This document shows, piece by piece, positions 10,914 through 20,523 of a stretch of DNA of 64,000 bases. Source of the DNA: Beijerinckia mobilis (GTDB lineage: Bacteria > Pseudomonadota > Alphaproteobacteria > Rhizobiales > Beijerinckiaceae); the NCBI RefSeq assembly GCF_000745425.1, contig NZ_JQJH01000009.1, positions 120,571 through 184,570 on the forward strand. Direction: 5' to 3'. The translations under genes were made by a program, and so were the position numbers. Numbering within the stretch: position 1 is the first letter of the stretch; each line of letters starts with the position of its first letter. Below the pieces are notes generated by a model. It saw only the letters and a program-made list of their open reading frames with translations. It was not told where the DNA came from and did not search any database.

Positions 10914-12836
10914 ATGTTGGAAGCGATGCGTGTCGCCACGCGCGGTTGGATCGGCCGTTCTCTCATGACTCTGGTGATGGGCCTCATCATCCTGAGCTTC
11001 ATGATCTGGGGCATCGGCGATATATTCCGCAATCTCGGCGCCAATACGCTGGCGAAGGTCGGGGATGAGGAAATTTCCACACAAGCCTATCGGGAAGCCT
11101 ATCTCACCATTCTCCAGCGCCTGCAGAGGCAGGCGCGGCGCACCATCACCAATGATGAGGCGCGCATGTTGGGGCTCGACCGGCAGGTCCTGGCCCGTCT
11201 CATCGGTGAAGCGGCGCTGAATCAGGAGGCGGTCCGCCTCGGGCTCGCGGTTTCCGATCAGGAAGTGGCGCGTGTCATCGCCAGCGACGAGATGTTCAAG
11301 GGGGCGAACGGAGGCTTCGACCGCCAGCGTTTCGAGCAGCTTCTGCGCGACAACGGCATGACCGAAAAAACCTTCGTGCATGAACAGCATGACCTTTTGT
11401 TGCGCCACATGCTCACCGATGCCGTCGTCTCGGGATTGACCGTGCCGAAAATCCTGCTGGAAGCAATCCACATGTTCCAGACCGAGGCGCGCGACGTCGA
11501 TACGTTCTTTCTCCCAGTCGCCGCCGTCGGAGAAATTCCTGCGCCGACGGATGATGAAATCGGCAAATATTTCGCGGACCGGGCGCAGGCTTATGCCACG
11601 CCGGAACACCGTAAGCTGCTCATTCTGGCACTGGATCCTGCAAGCCTCGCAGGCTTGCAGACGATCGCCCCCGAGGACGTCCGCGCACTCTATGAGGCGC
11701 AGAAGGAAACGCGCTTCACCGTGCCCGAAACACGGCAGGTTCAGCAGATTTCTTTCCCCGATACTGCCAGCGCTGCGGAGGCGCGAAAGAAACTCGATGC
11801 AGGGGCGACATTCGAATCGCTTCTCGCCGACCAGAAGCTGACAGACAAGGATGCCGATCTCGGCATGCTGGCCAGGAAGGATATGGTTGATCAAAAAGTC
11901 GCCGATGCCGCTTTTGCTCTTCCGGACGGAGGGATCAGCCAGCCGATCGAAGGGGCTTTCGGGACCAAAATCGTTCGCGTCACCAAAATCGTCCCCGCTT
12001 CGGTTCAGCCCTTCGAGACAGTCGAGGCTGATTTGAAGAAGCAACTCGCCACTGATAAGGCCCGCAAGGAAATTGCCAGTCTGCACGACAAGATCGAGGA
12101 TCTGCATTCCTCGGGCAAGACCTTGGCCGAGGTGGCGGAGGCGACAGGTCTCAAGACGCGTCTGATCGAATCCATCACGGCAACGGGTCAGGACGCGAAA
12201 GGCGCGCCCGTCGAGGATCTGCCCGACGCCCCTACCCTGCTGAAGGCCGCCTTCGCCTCGGATGTCGGCGTGGACAATGACACTTTGAGCCTGCCGCAGG
12301 GCGGCTACCTGTGGTTCGAGGTTCAGGGTGTCGATAAGGCCAGGCGCCGGACCCTCGAAGAAGCACGGCCGGAAGTGGAATCAGCGTGGCGGAAAGATGA
12401 GACGAGTCGCAAGCTCGCCCTTCTCGCTGCCCAGCTCGTCGAGCAGATCAGCGACGGCAAAAGTCTCGCCGATGTGGCGCGCGAGCACGGGGATCTGGAA
12501 ATCCGCGAGATCAAGGACGTGACCCGCGCCGATGCTCAGGAAACCGCTGCCGCTGCGGGCAAAGGTCTTGCGCCGAATGTTGTCGCACAGATTTTCAATG
12601 TGGGCGTGCATGGCGTTGGTTCTGCCGCCGATGGCGACGGCCGTATCGTGTTCCAGGTGAGCGACGCCAAAGTGCCTCCTTTCGATCCGAAGGCGCCGGA
12701 TCTCGTCGCGATCAGTCGTGAGACCGATCGGGGTCTCCAGGAAGACGTGCTGGCACAATATGTCGCCAGTCTGCAGAAAGACCTCGGCACCAAGGTCAAT
12801 ATGCAGGCCTTGGGCACCGCCACCAATTCATTCTAG
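10914..12836 (+). CDS. ppiD: Peptidylprolyl isomerase PpiD/SurA-like, membrane-anchored
   Basis: A 640-residue periplasmic chaperone anchored by one N-terminal membrane segment (LMTLVMGLIILSFMIWGIGDI). A SurA_N-like helical region follows (residues about 35-200), then a parvulin rotamase domain around residues 240-365 (ETRQVQQISFP ... DLGMLARKDMVDQKVADAAFALPDGGISQPIEG in two segments), and a second, degenerate PPIase-like region at the C-terminus. It would help fold outer-membrane proteins as they leave the Sec translocon. Only 11 bases separate its stop from trpE, indicating a shared operon. A start four codons later (10926) is possible. Confidence 0.9.
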   Translation: MLEAMRVATRGWIGRSLMTLVMGLIILSFMIWGIGDIFRNLGANTLAKVGDEEISTQAYREAYLTILQRLQRQARRTITNDEARMLGLDRQVLARLIGEAALNQEAVRLGLAVSDQEVARVIASDEMFKGANGGFDRQRFEQLLRDNGMTEKTFVHEQHDLLLRHMLTDAVVSGLTVPKILLEAIHMFQTEARDVDTFFLPVAAVGEIPAPTDDEIGKYFADRAQAYATPEHRKLLILALDPASLAGLQTIAPEDVRALYEAQKETRFTVPETRQVQQISFPDTASAAEARKKLDAGATFESLLADQKLTDKDADLGMLARKDMVDQKVADAAFALPDGGISQPIEGAFGTKIVRVTKIVPASVQPFETVEADLKKQLATDKARKEIASLHDKIEDLHSSGKTLAEVAEATGLKTRLIESITATGQDAKGAPVEDLPDAPTLLKAAFASDVGVDNDTLSLPQGGYLWFEVQGVDKARRRTLEEARPEVESAWRKDETSRKLALLAAQLVEQISDGKSLADVAREHGDLEIREIKDVTRADAQETAAAAGKGLAPNVVAQIFNVGVHGVGSAADGDGRIVFQVSDAKVPPFDPKAPDLVAISRETDRGLQEDVLAQYVASLQKDLGTKVNMQALGTATNSF

Positions 12837-12847
12837 TTGCACCGCTG

Positions 12848-14362
12848 ATGTTTGATCCTCCTTTTGAGGCGGCGCGCGCCGCCTATGACGCCGAACGCCC
12901 GATTCTGATCTCGACGAGATGCGTCGGCGATCTGGAAACACCCGTTTCAGCATTTCTGAAACTCGCGCAAGGCCGAGCCGGTGGCATATTCCTTCTCGAA
13001 TCGGTCGAAGGGGGTGCCACCCGCGGGCGCTATTCGATGATCGGGCTCGATCCCGACATCATCTGGCGCGCCTTTGCCGATAGAGCGGAGATCAATCGCG
13101 ACGCGCTTCGGGACCGGATGGCTTTCGTGCCCTGCCCCGAGCCACCGCTCGACGCCTTGCGCGCCCTGATCGCCGAATCGGCCATTCCCAAAACCGCCGA
13201 TCTGCCGCCCATGGCGGCGGGCGTGTTCGGCTATCTCGGCTATGACATGGTGCGTCAGATGGAAGAGCTCGATCCGGCAAAACCGGATCCCATCGGCGTG
13301 CCGGACGCCATTCTGATTCGCCCGACAATCATGGTCGTTTTCGATTCCGTGCGGGATGAAATCAGCATCGTTACGCCACTCAGGCCACGCGTGGGGATTT
13401 CAGCACAGATCGCCTATGAACAGGCGAGCGACCGTATCGAAAGCGTGCTCGCGCGGCTCGAGAACCCGCTGGTTCATCCGACCGAAGCCGACCCCTTGTT
13501 GGCTACGCAGCCCCCGGTTTCAAACACGCTTCCGGACCAATATGCGGCCATGGTCGAGCGCGCCAAAGATTACATACGCGCGGGCGATATTTTCCAGGTC
13601 GTGCTTTCGCAAAGATTTTCGGCGCCTTTCGTCCTGCCTGCCTTCTCGCTTTATCGCGCCCTGCGGCGGGTCAATCCCGCGCCGTTTCTCTGCTACCTCG
13701 ATTTCGGCGCCTTCCAGGTCGTCTGTTCCAGCCCGGAAATTCTCGTGCGTCTGCGCGATGGCAAGGTCACGATCCGCCCCATCGCCGGGACGCGTCCGCG
13801 TGGCGCGACGCAGGAAGCCGACGAGGCTCTCGCGGCGGAATTGCTCGCTGATGAAAAGGAACGTGCAGAACATCTGATGCTGCTCGACCTCGGCCGTAAC
13901 GATGTCGGGCGTGTCGCGGAGATCGGTTCGGTGAATGTCACCGAATGTTATGCCATCGAGCGCTATAGCCATGTCATGCACATTGTCTCCAATGTGGAGG
14001 GCCGTTTCGCGGCCGGGCACGATGCCATCGACGCACTTTGCGCCGGCTTCCCCGCCGGGACGGTCTCCGGCGCGCCGAAAGTGCGTGCCATGGAAATCAT
14101 CGACGAGCTCGAAGTCGACAAACGCGGCATCTACGGCGGCTGCATCGGCTATTTCGGCGCCTCGGGCGAAATGGATACATGCATCGTTCTGCGCACATCC
14201 ATCGTCAAGGATGGCATGATGCATGTGCAGTCGGGGGCCGGCATTGTCTATGATTCCGATCCGGTGTCCGAACAGCGTGAATGCGTCAACAAGGCGGCTG
14301 CTTTGTTCAAGGCGGCTGAGGAAGCGGTCCGTTTCGCAACGCGTCCCCGCCGGGGCCAGTGA
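12848..14362 (+). CDS. trpE: Anthranilate synthase component I
   Basis: A 504-residue chorismate-using subunit that forms anthranilate with the TrpG glutaminase, the first step of tryptophan synthesis. The LLES motif (IFLLESVEGG), which binds the feedback inhibitor tryptophan, is present near residue 50, and the C-terminal catalytic domain shows PIAGTRPRG, LLDLGRNDVGRV, HIVSNVEG and CAGFPAGTVSGAPKVRAMEII. It follows ppiD with an 11-base gap. Its partner genes trpG and trpD begin 2.4 kb downstream, with a photolyase and a convergent gene between, so trpE and trpGD are separate units here. Confidence 0.97.
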   Translation: MFDPPFEAARAAYDAERPILISTRCVGDLETPVSAFLKLAQGRAGGIFLLESVEGGATRGRYSMIGLDPDIIWRAFADRAEINRDALRDRMAFVPCPEPPLDALRALIAESAIPKTADLPPMAAGVFGYLGYDMVRQMEELDPAKPDPIGVPDAILIRPTIMVVFDSVRDEISIVTPLRPRVGISAQIAYEQASDRIESVLARLENPLVHPTEADPLLATQPPVSNTLPDQYAAMVERAKDYIRAGDIFQVVLSQRFSAPFVLPAFSLYRALRRVNPAPFLCYLDFGAFQVVCSSPEILVRLRDGKVTIRPIAGTRPRGATQEADEALAAELLADEKERAEHLMLLDLGRNDVGRVAEIGSVNVTECYAIERYSHVMHIVSNVEGRFAAGHDAIDALCAGFPAGTVSGAPKVRAMEIIDELEVDKRGIYGGCIGYFGASGEMDTCIVLRTSIVKDGMMHVQSGAGIVYDSDPVSEQRECVNKAAALFKAAEEAVRFATRPRRGQ

Positions 14363-14449
14363 ACGGGCGCGCCACGCGGGAAGCAAGGCGCGGGATCAGC
14401 TGGAGAATCAGCCGGGGCCTTGGCCGAAGGGTTAGCCAAAGGGTCAGCA

Positions 14450-15898
14450 ATGAGCAAATCTGCGGCCCCTGCCATTCTTTGGTTCCGTGACGATCTCCGG
14501 CTGGCGGATCATGCGGCGCTGACCGCTGCGTTTCGCAGCGGCGCGCCCCTTCTCTGCATCTATATTTCAGATCCGTCACGCGACCGGCCGTCGGCTTCCG
14601 ATTGGTGGCATGCGAAAAGCGTCGATGCCTTTGCGCAATCGTTGCGGGAAGCAGGTGGAAAGCTCCACCTCTTTCAGGGCGATGCCGCGGAAATCCTGCC
14701 GGCGATCATTAGCCGTTCCGGCAGCAGGACCGTCTATTGGCACCGGCGTTACGATCCTGACGGCAAGGATTGCGATATCCTCCTGAAAAAGCGGCTCAAG
14801 GGCGAAGGCATCGAGGTTTGCAGCTTTGCCGGAAACCTCCTGCACGAGCCATGGACCATTCGCGGCCGAAACGGCCAGCCGTTTCAAATTTGGAGCGCCT
14901 ATTGGCGTGCCGCGACACACGACTTCGTTCCACTTCCACCCTTGCCGGTACCAGACGGATTGCGGTTTTCATCTCATGAGACCGAGGGCTGGCCGGGCGC
15001 GATTCCGCCATCAGCCCTCGTGGCAGAGATGGGAAAATTGGTCTGGACCGCGAAACTCGAAACCCATCACGCCTGGGGTGAGGCGGCCGCGCACCACATG
15101 CTCGACGCATTCCTCGAAAATCATCTTTGCCGCTATGCGGAGGAACGGGATTTCCCGAGCCTCGATGCGACGTCGAAACTCTCACCTTTTCTGCGCGTTG
15201 GCGCGATCACGCCCAACCAGATCTGGCACGCCGTCACCTCCGCTTCCCTCCCCGGCGAAAGTCCGGCGAAATTCCTTGCGGAACTGGGCTGGCGCGAGTT
15301 TTCTTGGTCGCTTTTGTGGGAGCATCCGGATCTCGGCACGCGCAATCTGCACCCGGAATTTGACGCGATGGCGTGGCAACACGATCATGCCGCGCTGCGG
15401 GCCTGGCAACGCGGGCAGACCGGTTATCCTCTCGTCGACGCAGGGATGCGGCAACTCTGGGCGACGGGGCTCATGCATAACCGTATTCGCATGGTCACAG
15501 CCTCCTTCCTCGTCAAACATCTGCTGATCGACTGGCGTGAAGGCGAAGGCTGGTTTGCGCATACATTGGCCGATTACGATCCGGCCGCCAATGCCACGAA
15601 CTGGCAATGGGTTGCGGGTACGGGTGTCGATGCCGCTCCATTTTTCAGGATCATGAATCCCGTACTTCAATCACGGAAATTCGACCCTTCCGGAGACTAT
15701 ATCCGAAAGTGGGTGCCTGAGCTTGCGGATCTCTCCAACAAGCAGATCCATGCCCCTTGGGATGTCTCAAGCGCAAACTCTGGCAAGGCCGCCGTGACCT
15801 ATCCGCAACCCCTTGTCGATCACGCTTTCGCGCGGCAGCGGGCACTTGCCGCCTGGGATGAGATCAGGCGGAGCAAGGCGGCTGGTGCTGAAAGTTGA
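14450..15898 (+). CDS. phrB: Deoxyribodipyrimidine photolyase (CPD type)
   Basis: A 482-residue flavoprotein that repairs cyclobutane pyrimidine dimers with light. It starts with ILWFRDDLRLADHAAL (antenna-binding alpha/beta domain), and the C-terminal FAD domain has the features WREFSWSLLW, GYPLVDAGMRQLWATGLMHNRIRMV and a long NWQWVAGTG segment. The start at 14450 has AAAGGG a few bases upstream and begins MSKSAAP; an in-frame start at 14420 would add ten residues. It converges with the next gene, six bases separating the two stops. Confidence 0.95.
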   Translation: MSKSAAPAILWFRDDLRLADHAALTAAFRSGAPLLCIYISDPSRDRPSASDWWHAKSVDAFAQSLREAGGKLHLFQGDAAEILPAIISRSGSRTVYWHRRYDPDGKDCDILLKKRLKGEGIEVCSFAGNLLHEPWTIRGRNGQPFQIWSAYWRAATHDFVPLPPLPVPDGLRFSSHETEGWPGAIPPSALVAEMGKLVWTAKLETHHAWGEAAAHHMLDAFLENHLCRYAEERDFPSLDATSKLSPFLRVGAITPNQIWHAVTSASLPGESPAKFLAELGWREFSWSLLWEHPDLGTRNLHPEFDAMAWQHDHAALRAWQRGQTGYPLVDAGMRQLWATGLMHNRIRMVTASFLVKHLLIDWREGEGWFAHTLADYDPAANATNWQWVAGTGVDAAPFFRIMNPVLQSRKFDPSGDYIRKWVPELADLSNKQIHAPWDVSSANSGKAAVTYPQPLVDHAFARQRALAAWDEIRRSKAAGAES

Positions 15899-15904
15899 GT
15901 GACC

Positions 15905-16477
15905 TCAAAATACGGGGTCGTGCTGGACGATCCGTCTCTGAAACCAGTCGTTGAGAATCGCCTTTTCGTATTGAAAAGGTCCAGCGAGGAACTGGCCTGT
16001 CTGATCCAGAAGATTATTCATCGAAAAAAGCGTTTCCTGAGCGTCGATGAAGGGTTGGCCATGGACGGTCAGCGTATAGCGCAAGGTTATGCGTGGCGGC
16101 GGCGCCAGGAGGCTCGGCGTCCGCGCCCGATTGCCCGTAAAGGCCCAGGATTCCTGAAACCGCGCCAGTTGAATGTTCAAAATTTCGACGGTCAGATCCT
16201 GATCAGCAGGAAGATAGAGGTTGCCCAAGGACTGAATGTATTGATTGAGCTCGCTCATGACGAGGCTTGGCGTGCTGCCCTGGCCGGGATTGTGGAAGGC
16301 GCTGTCCGAGTAACGGTCCGGATGATAGAAAATGACCCGCGTTGTGGCATTGGCACCGGAAAACCCAGCCACGAGGCCGCATAAAGCCAATGCGAATGTC
16401 AGGAGGCATAAGCGGGACGACCCTTTTGGCAGCACGCCTTGAAACGGAGCATGGAAGGCGAATTTTACCGGATACAT
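15905..16477 (-). CDS. DUF3016-family exported protein
   Basis: A 190-residue protein with a long N-terminal region and a hydrophobic signal segment (LCLLTFALALCGLVAGFSGANA) ending in an AxA-type cleavage site near residue 44. The mature part resembles DUF3016: VIFYHPDRYSDSAF, a helix with LNQYIQSL, DLTVEILNIQLA, ITLRYTLTVHGQPF and a C-terminal YEKAILNDWFQRR. The function of this family is unknown; a periplasmic location is inferred. An internal start closer to the signal segment is possible. Confidence 0.75.
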   Translation of the reverse strand: MYPVKFAFHAPFQGVLPKGSSRLCLLTFALALCGLVAGFSGANATTRVIFYHPDRYSDSAFHNPGQGSTPSLVMSELNQYIQSLGNLYLPADQDLTVEILNIQLARFQESWAFTGNRARTPSLLAPPPRITLRYTLTVHGQPFIDAQETLFSMNNLLDQTGQFLAGPFQYEKAILNDWFQRRIVQHDPVF

Positions 16478-16810
16478 GAATCAATACTCCGTCGAGACGG
16501 CAAGGCGGGATGAAGTGAGAAAGAAGCGGAAGCGCCGGCATCACGAAACCATAGGGTCGCCGAAGAAAATCGGAGGATGGGCGCAAGAACAGACCGATTT
16601 CCTTTGTTCGGTCGATATGACCAGCGAGCGTCCTCTCTCATGCGGTTCTGACCGGATCGTCAAGATCAGGCACTCTATCAAGGTAGTCGACACGGGAACT
16701 CTTTGAAAAAGCGCATCCAGACCGATCGATCACCCGGATCCGCATCACGCTAGCGCGAAAAAAGCCTGATTCCGGTTGATCGTATCATGGACTAATGCTC
16801 TAAGAATTTC
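16478..16810. other. Intergenic region upstream of trpG
   Basis: About 330 bases with no recognised gene. No leader peptide with tandem Trp codons and no obvious attenuator hairpin was seen in front of trpG. Confidence 0.5.
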
Positions 16811-17410
16811 ATGGTCAGCGTCCTTCTCATCGATAATTACGACAGTTTTACGTGGAACCTCGTGCACGGCATAGGTGCTCTCGGCGCGCGGGTCGATGTT
16901 CATCGCAACGACAAGATCACGCCATCGGAGGTTCTTGCGGCGCGGCCGGACGCGATCGTGCTCTCGCCCGGACCCTGCACACCGCGCGAAGCCGGAATTT
17001 GCCTCGATCTGATCAAAACCGCCGGGAGCCAGATCCCGATTTTCGGCGTCTGCCTTGGCCATCAGGCAATCGGTGAGGTTTTTGGTGGCAATGTCGTTCG
17101 CGCACCGGAACCCGTCCACGGCAAGCTTGCCGTCATCGATCATCAGGGCCAATCGCTGTTTCGCGGTATCAATGGGCCTTTCAAGGCCGCCCGTTATCAT
17201 TCCCTCATCGTCGATCGGGAAAGCCTGCCGCAGGATCTTTCCATCACCGCCGAGACCCAGGGCCTGATCATGGGGCTTTCCCATAAAAGCCTGCCTATCC
17301 ATGGCGTGCAATTTCATCCCGAAAGCATCGCTTCCGAACAAGGAGCGAGGATTTTCGCCAATTTTCTCGATCTCGCCACGGAATGGAACGCCGGCAGGCG
17401 GGCCGCCTGA
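16811..17410 (+). CDS. trpG: Anthranilate synthase component II (glutamine amidotransferase)
   Basis: A 199-residue class I amidotransferase that supplies ammonia to TrpE. It begins [16 protein letters not shown], has the nucleophile Cys in [17 protein letters not shown] and the His-Glu pair in [14 protein letters not shown]. It is followed by trpD after 17 bases. The gene could also serve p-aminobenzoate synthesis, as TrpG does in some bacteria, but its position next to trpD favours tryptophan. Confidence 0.96.
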   Translation: MVSVLLIDNYDSFTWNLVHGIGALGARVDVHRNDKITPSEVLAARPDAIVLSPGPCTPREAGICLDLIKTAGSQIPIFGVCLGHQAIGEVFGGNVVRAPEPVHGKLAVIDHQGQSLFRGINGPFKAARYHSLIVDRESLPQDLSITAETQGLIMGLSHKSLPIHGVQFHPESIASEQGARIFANFLDLATEWNAGRRAA

Positions 17411-17427
17411 CGCAGATTGTTTCTCAC

Positions 17428-18456
17428 ATGGATCCCTTCAAACCCTTTCTGGCCAAGCTCGCGACCGGCTCCAGCCTGACACGCGCCGAGGCCGAGGCCG
17501 CCTTCGAGCAAATTCTGGCCGGTGAAGTCACGCCGGCGCAATTGGGCGGCTTTCTCATGGCCATGCGCGTGCGCGGAGAGAGCGTCGACGAAATCATCGG
17601 CGCCGTCACCGCGATGCGGGCGCGGATGGTGCGCGTCGATGCACCGGCTGATGCAATCGATATTGTCGGCACCGGTGGCGATGGCCACGGGACCTATAAT
17701 GTCTCGACTTTGGCGAGCCTCATCGTCGCCGCCTGCGGCGTGCCCGTCGCGAAACATGGCAATCGCGCCGCTTCCTCCCGCTCGGGGGCCAGTGATGTCC
17801 TCACCGCTCTCGGCGTCAGGACGGGGCTTGATCCGGCGGGAGTCGAAGCCTGCATAAAGCAGGCAGGCATCGGCTTCATGACCGCTCAGGCGCATCACAC
17901 GGCGATGCGCCATGTTGCAGCGGCCCGCGTGGAACTTGGTACGCGCACAATTTTCAATCTGCTCGGCCCGCTGAGTAATCCGGCCGGTGTCACCCGCCAG
18001 CTTCTCGGCGTTTTCTCGCAGAGCTGGCTCGAACCGCTCACGCAGGTGCTGCAGGCGCTGGGAAGCCAGAGGCTCTGGATCGTTCACGGGTCGGATGGGC
18101 TCGATGAACTCACCACAACAGGCCCCTCCTTCGTCACTGCATTGGAAGATGGCGTGATCCGTTCCTTCACCATAACGCCGGAGATGGCGGGCCTGCCACA
18201 GACGACGCTCTCGGAGCTCAAGGGCGGCGATCCCGAAACCAATGCCGCAGCCTTGCGCGCCGTCCTGCAGGGCAAAAAATGTCCCTATCGCGACATTGCC
18301 CTCCTGAATGCAGGCGCCGCGCTGATCATCGCTGGCAAGGCAGCGGATTTGAAGGATGCCGTGCTTCAGGGCACAAAGGCGCTGGAGAGCGGAGCGGCCG
18401 CTGCCGTGCTCGAAAATCTCGTTGCTGTTTCGAACAGACAGAGCCACGCTGCCTGA
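17428..18456 (+). CDS. trpD: Anthranilate phosphoribosyltransferase
   Basis: A 342-residue enzyme transferring phosphoribose from PRPP to anthranilate. Motifs: [15 protein letters not shown] (PRPP binding; the family usually has a GTGGDG core), [17 protein letters not shown], and [20 protein letters not shown]. The start at 17428 gives the usual N-terminus MDPFKPFL. In many Rhizobiales trpC, moaC, moeA and lexA follow directly; here they lie 7-10 kb away in the opposite orientation. Confidence 0.96.
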   Translation: MDPFKPFLAKLATGSSLTRAEAEAAFEQILAGEVTPAQLGGFLMAMRVRGESVDEIIGAVTAMRARMVRVDAPADAIDIVGTGGDGHGTYNVSTLASLIVAACGVPVAKHGNRAASSRSGASDVLTALGVRTGLDPAGVEACIKQAGIGFMTAQAHHTAMRHVAAARVELGTRTIFNLLGPLSNPAGVTRQLLGVFSQSWLEPLTQVLQALGSQRLWIVHGSDGLDELTTTGPSFVTALEDGVIRSFTITPEMAGLPQTTLSELKGGDPETNAAALRAVLQGKKCPYRDIALLNAGAALIIAGKAADLKDAVLQGTKALESGAAAAVLENLVAVSNRQSHAA

Positions 18457-18598
18457 TCTTGATTCGGAATTGATTCGATTCTGCCGTCTCTCCCACTTGG
18501 CCAATTCCAAGTCATGGGAAAACCGTTGCAGAGTTGTCTTTATCACGTTTTAGTAATCGAACCGCTGCATCGGCATAATGACGCAGCGGAAAGGCAGC

Positions 18599-18632
18599 AA
18601 AACCGGCTCGTTTTCATCGAGACGCCGGTTTT
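18599..18632 (+). terminator. Intrinsic terminator after trpD
   Basis: AAAACCGGC and GCCGGTTTT form a 9-bp stem, with an inner CTCG/CGAG extension, about 145 bases after the trpD stop. The stem ends in four T residues. It separates trpGD from hpnP. Confidence 0.65.
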
Positions 18633-18672
18633 GATGTCCGATCGGTAATCGGCTGCATGGATTTCCAGGCTC

Positions 18673-20268
18673 ATGACCCGTTTTTCAGCTCCCGACCGAC
18701 GACGTATTCTTTGCGTCTTTCCCCGCTACGTTCCGTCGTTCGGGACGTTCGAATATGCCTATGAATTGACGGACGGGGTCAAAGCCTTCATGCCCCCGCA
18801 GGGCCTGCTCGTTGTTGCAGCGGTTCTGCCGGAGAACTGGGAAGTCCGTTTCATCGACGAAAATATGAGCGCTGCGACCGCCGAGGATTTTCGCTGGGCG
18901 GATGTGGTCTTCGTCAGTGGCATGCATATTCAAAGGCGCCAGATTGAGGATATCGGCCGCAGAGCCCATGTCTTCAACAAGGTCACGGCGCTTGGCGGCC
19001 CTTCAGTCTCGGCTTGCCCGCATTATTATCCGGACTTCGATTATCTACATGTCGGGGAACTCGGCGACGCCACGCAGGAACTCGTCGACATTCTGGCGAA
19101 AGATGTGACGCGGCCGCCTGAACAGGTGGTTTTGCGCACTGGAGTGCGGCGCGACCTCGCCGATTTCCCGGTGCCCGCATACGAACTCGCGCCGATCGAC
19201 AAATATTTTCTCGGCAGCATACAATTTTCAAGCGGCTGTCCGTATACATGTGAATTTTGCGATATTCCAGGTCTCTACGGGCGGGTCGCGCGGCTCAAGT
19301 CGAAGGATCAGATCGTCATTGAACTCGATCGATTGCTCGAGGAAGGCGTCGTCGGTTCGGTCTATTTCGTCGATGACAATCTCGTCGCCAACCGCAATGC
19401 GCTCAAGGATCTCCTACCGCATTTGATCGACTGGCAGAAGCGCAACGGCTATGCGCTCTCTCTGGCCTGCGAGGCGACGCTTAATATCGCCCGTTCACCC
19501 GATATTCTCGCCATGATGCGGGAGGCCGGCTTCGACACGATCTTCTGCGGCATCGAGACACCCGAACCGCAGGCTCTGAAGGCCATTTCAAAGCAACATA
19601 ATATGGCGGTGCCGATCCTGGAGGCGATCAATACGATCAACAGCTACGGCATGGAGGTCGTGTCCGGCATCATTCTGGGGCTCGATACCGATACTTTGGA
19701 GACTGGCGGCAATCTTATCCGCTTTGTGCAGGAATCCCATATTCCACTGCTGACGATCAATCTGCTGCAAGCCCTGCCCGGCACGCCTTTGTGGGAACGG
19801 CTCGAAAAGGAAGGCCGTCTCTGCGATAATGCCGAACTTGAATCGAATGTCATTTTCAAGCTGCCTTATGAGTCCGTGCTCACCATGTGGCGGGAATGCA
19901 TGGACAAGGCCTATCAGCCGAAAGCACTCTTCGACCGCTATCGCTATCAACTCGACCACACTTTTCCCAATAAGATAAGGCGGCCCGCGAGCCGACAGCG
20001 TCTGTCGCCGCGCAACATCCGCAAGGGGTTGTATTATCTGACGAAAATCATCTGGAAAGTCGGCCTGCGCAGCGATTACAAAGCCGAATTCTGGCGTTTC
20101 GTCCTGTTCTCGCTTTCGCGTGGCCGGGTCGAGCCGATCATCCGCTGCGGTATCGTCGCCCATCATCTCATCGCCTTTGCGAGAGATGCCTGTGCCGGCA
20201 AGAACAATGCCTCGCATTATTCGGCAAAGGCGCGGGCGTTGGAACTCGAACAGCAGGTGAGTTCGTAA
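18673..20268 (+). CDS. hpnP: Hopanoid C-2 methylase (B12-binding radical SAM protein)
   Basis: A 531-residue protein with an N-terminal cobalamin-binding-like domain (HVGELGDATQELV region, residues about 10-150) and a radical SAM core whose 4Fe-4S ligands are Cys189, Cys193 and Cys196 in SSGCPYTCEFCDIPGLYGR. The segments AFMPPQGLL, FVSGMHIQRRQ, LGGPSVSACPHYYPDFDYLHVGE (in part), ESHIPLLTINLLQALPGTPLW and the C-terminal AHHLIAFAR match my recollection of HpnP from Rhodopseudomonas palustris. HpnP adds the C-2 methyl group of 2-methylhopanoids, membrane lipids with a fossil record. Related DUF4070 radical SAM proteins are the main alternative. No other hopanoid gene lies nearby, as is common for hpnP. 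Confidence 0.8.
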   Translation: MTRFSAPDRRRILCVFPRYVPSFGTFEYAYELTDGVKAFMPPQGLLVVAAVLPENWEVRFIDENMSAATAEDFRWADVVFVSGMHIQRRQIEDIGRRAHVFNKVTALGGPSVSACPHYYPDFDYLHVGELGDATQELVDILAKDVTRPPEQVVLRTGVRRDLADFPVPAYELAPIDKYFLGSIQFSSGCPYTCEFCDIPGLYGRVARLKSKDQIVIELDRLLEEGVVGSVYFVDDNLVANRNALKDLLPHLIDWQKRNGYALSLACEATLNIARSPDILAMMREAGFDTIFCGIETPEPQALKAISKQHNMAVPILEAINTINSYGMEVVSGIILGLDTDTLETGGNLIRFVQESHIPLLTINLLQALPGTPLWERLEKEGRLCDNAELESNVIFKLPYESVLTMWRECMDKAYQPKALFDRYRYQLDHTFPNKIRRPASRQRLSPRNIRKGLYYLTKIIWKVGLRSDYKAEFWRFVLFSLSRGRVEPIIRCGIVAHHLIAFARDACAGKNNASHYSAKARALELEQQVSS

Positions 20269-20304
20269 CGGGACGCGCCATAAGGACGAGACTTGCCAAT
20301 GCAT

Positions 20305-20334
20305 ACGGCGGATGGGATTGCTCCCATCCGCCGT
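20305..20334 (+). terminator. Strong hairpin after hpnP
   Basis: ACGGCGGATGGGA pairs perfectly with TCCCATCCGCCGT across a four-base loop, 36 bases after the hpnP stop. No U tract follows, but the 13-bp stem is very stable. Confidence 0.55.
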
Positions 20335-20421
20335 GCGGCTCTCATACCGATGAGATTTGAGATCGGGTCTGTTATTGCGGCAGACGGCCGGCGGCAGGAG
20401 CGTTATCGAGGGCCTGATGCA

Positions 20422-20452
20422 AAGTTACAATGAGCATGACTCATTGTAACTT
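20422..20452. terminator. Second hairpin between hpnP and the Cys-rich gene
   Basis: AAGTTACAATGAG and CTCATTGTAACTT form a perfect 13-bp stem with loop CATGA. It is symmetric and AT-rich, and could act as a terminator or as a binding site. Confidence 0.45.
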
Positions 20453-20489
20453 GTCCCCGCGACTGCGGCGCAGCGGCGCTCAAGCCGAA

Positions 20490-20523
20490 CCTCACTGATC
20501 GCGATAGATTGGGATCAGTGAGG
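20490..20523 (-). terminator. Hairpin overlapping the stop of the Cys-rich gene
   Basis: CCTCACTGATC and GATCAGTGAGG form an 11-bp stem around a 12-base loop; the stop codon of the minus-strand gene (20515-20517) lies in one arm. A probable 3' end structure of that transcript. Confidence 0.45.

Noticed and set aside
10581..12107. Long antisense open frame over ppiD
   Set aside because: Its translation has no domain features and is a shadow of the strongly biased codon use of ppiD.
16478..16810. trp leader peptide or attenuator upstream of trpG
   Set aside because: No short ORF with consecutive Trp codons and no hairpin pair was found.
18457..18672. EcfG-type (GGAAC-N16-CGTT) promoter upstream of hpnP
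   Set aside because: The nearest candidate, GGAAA to CGTT, has a spacer of about 24 bases, too long.
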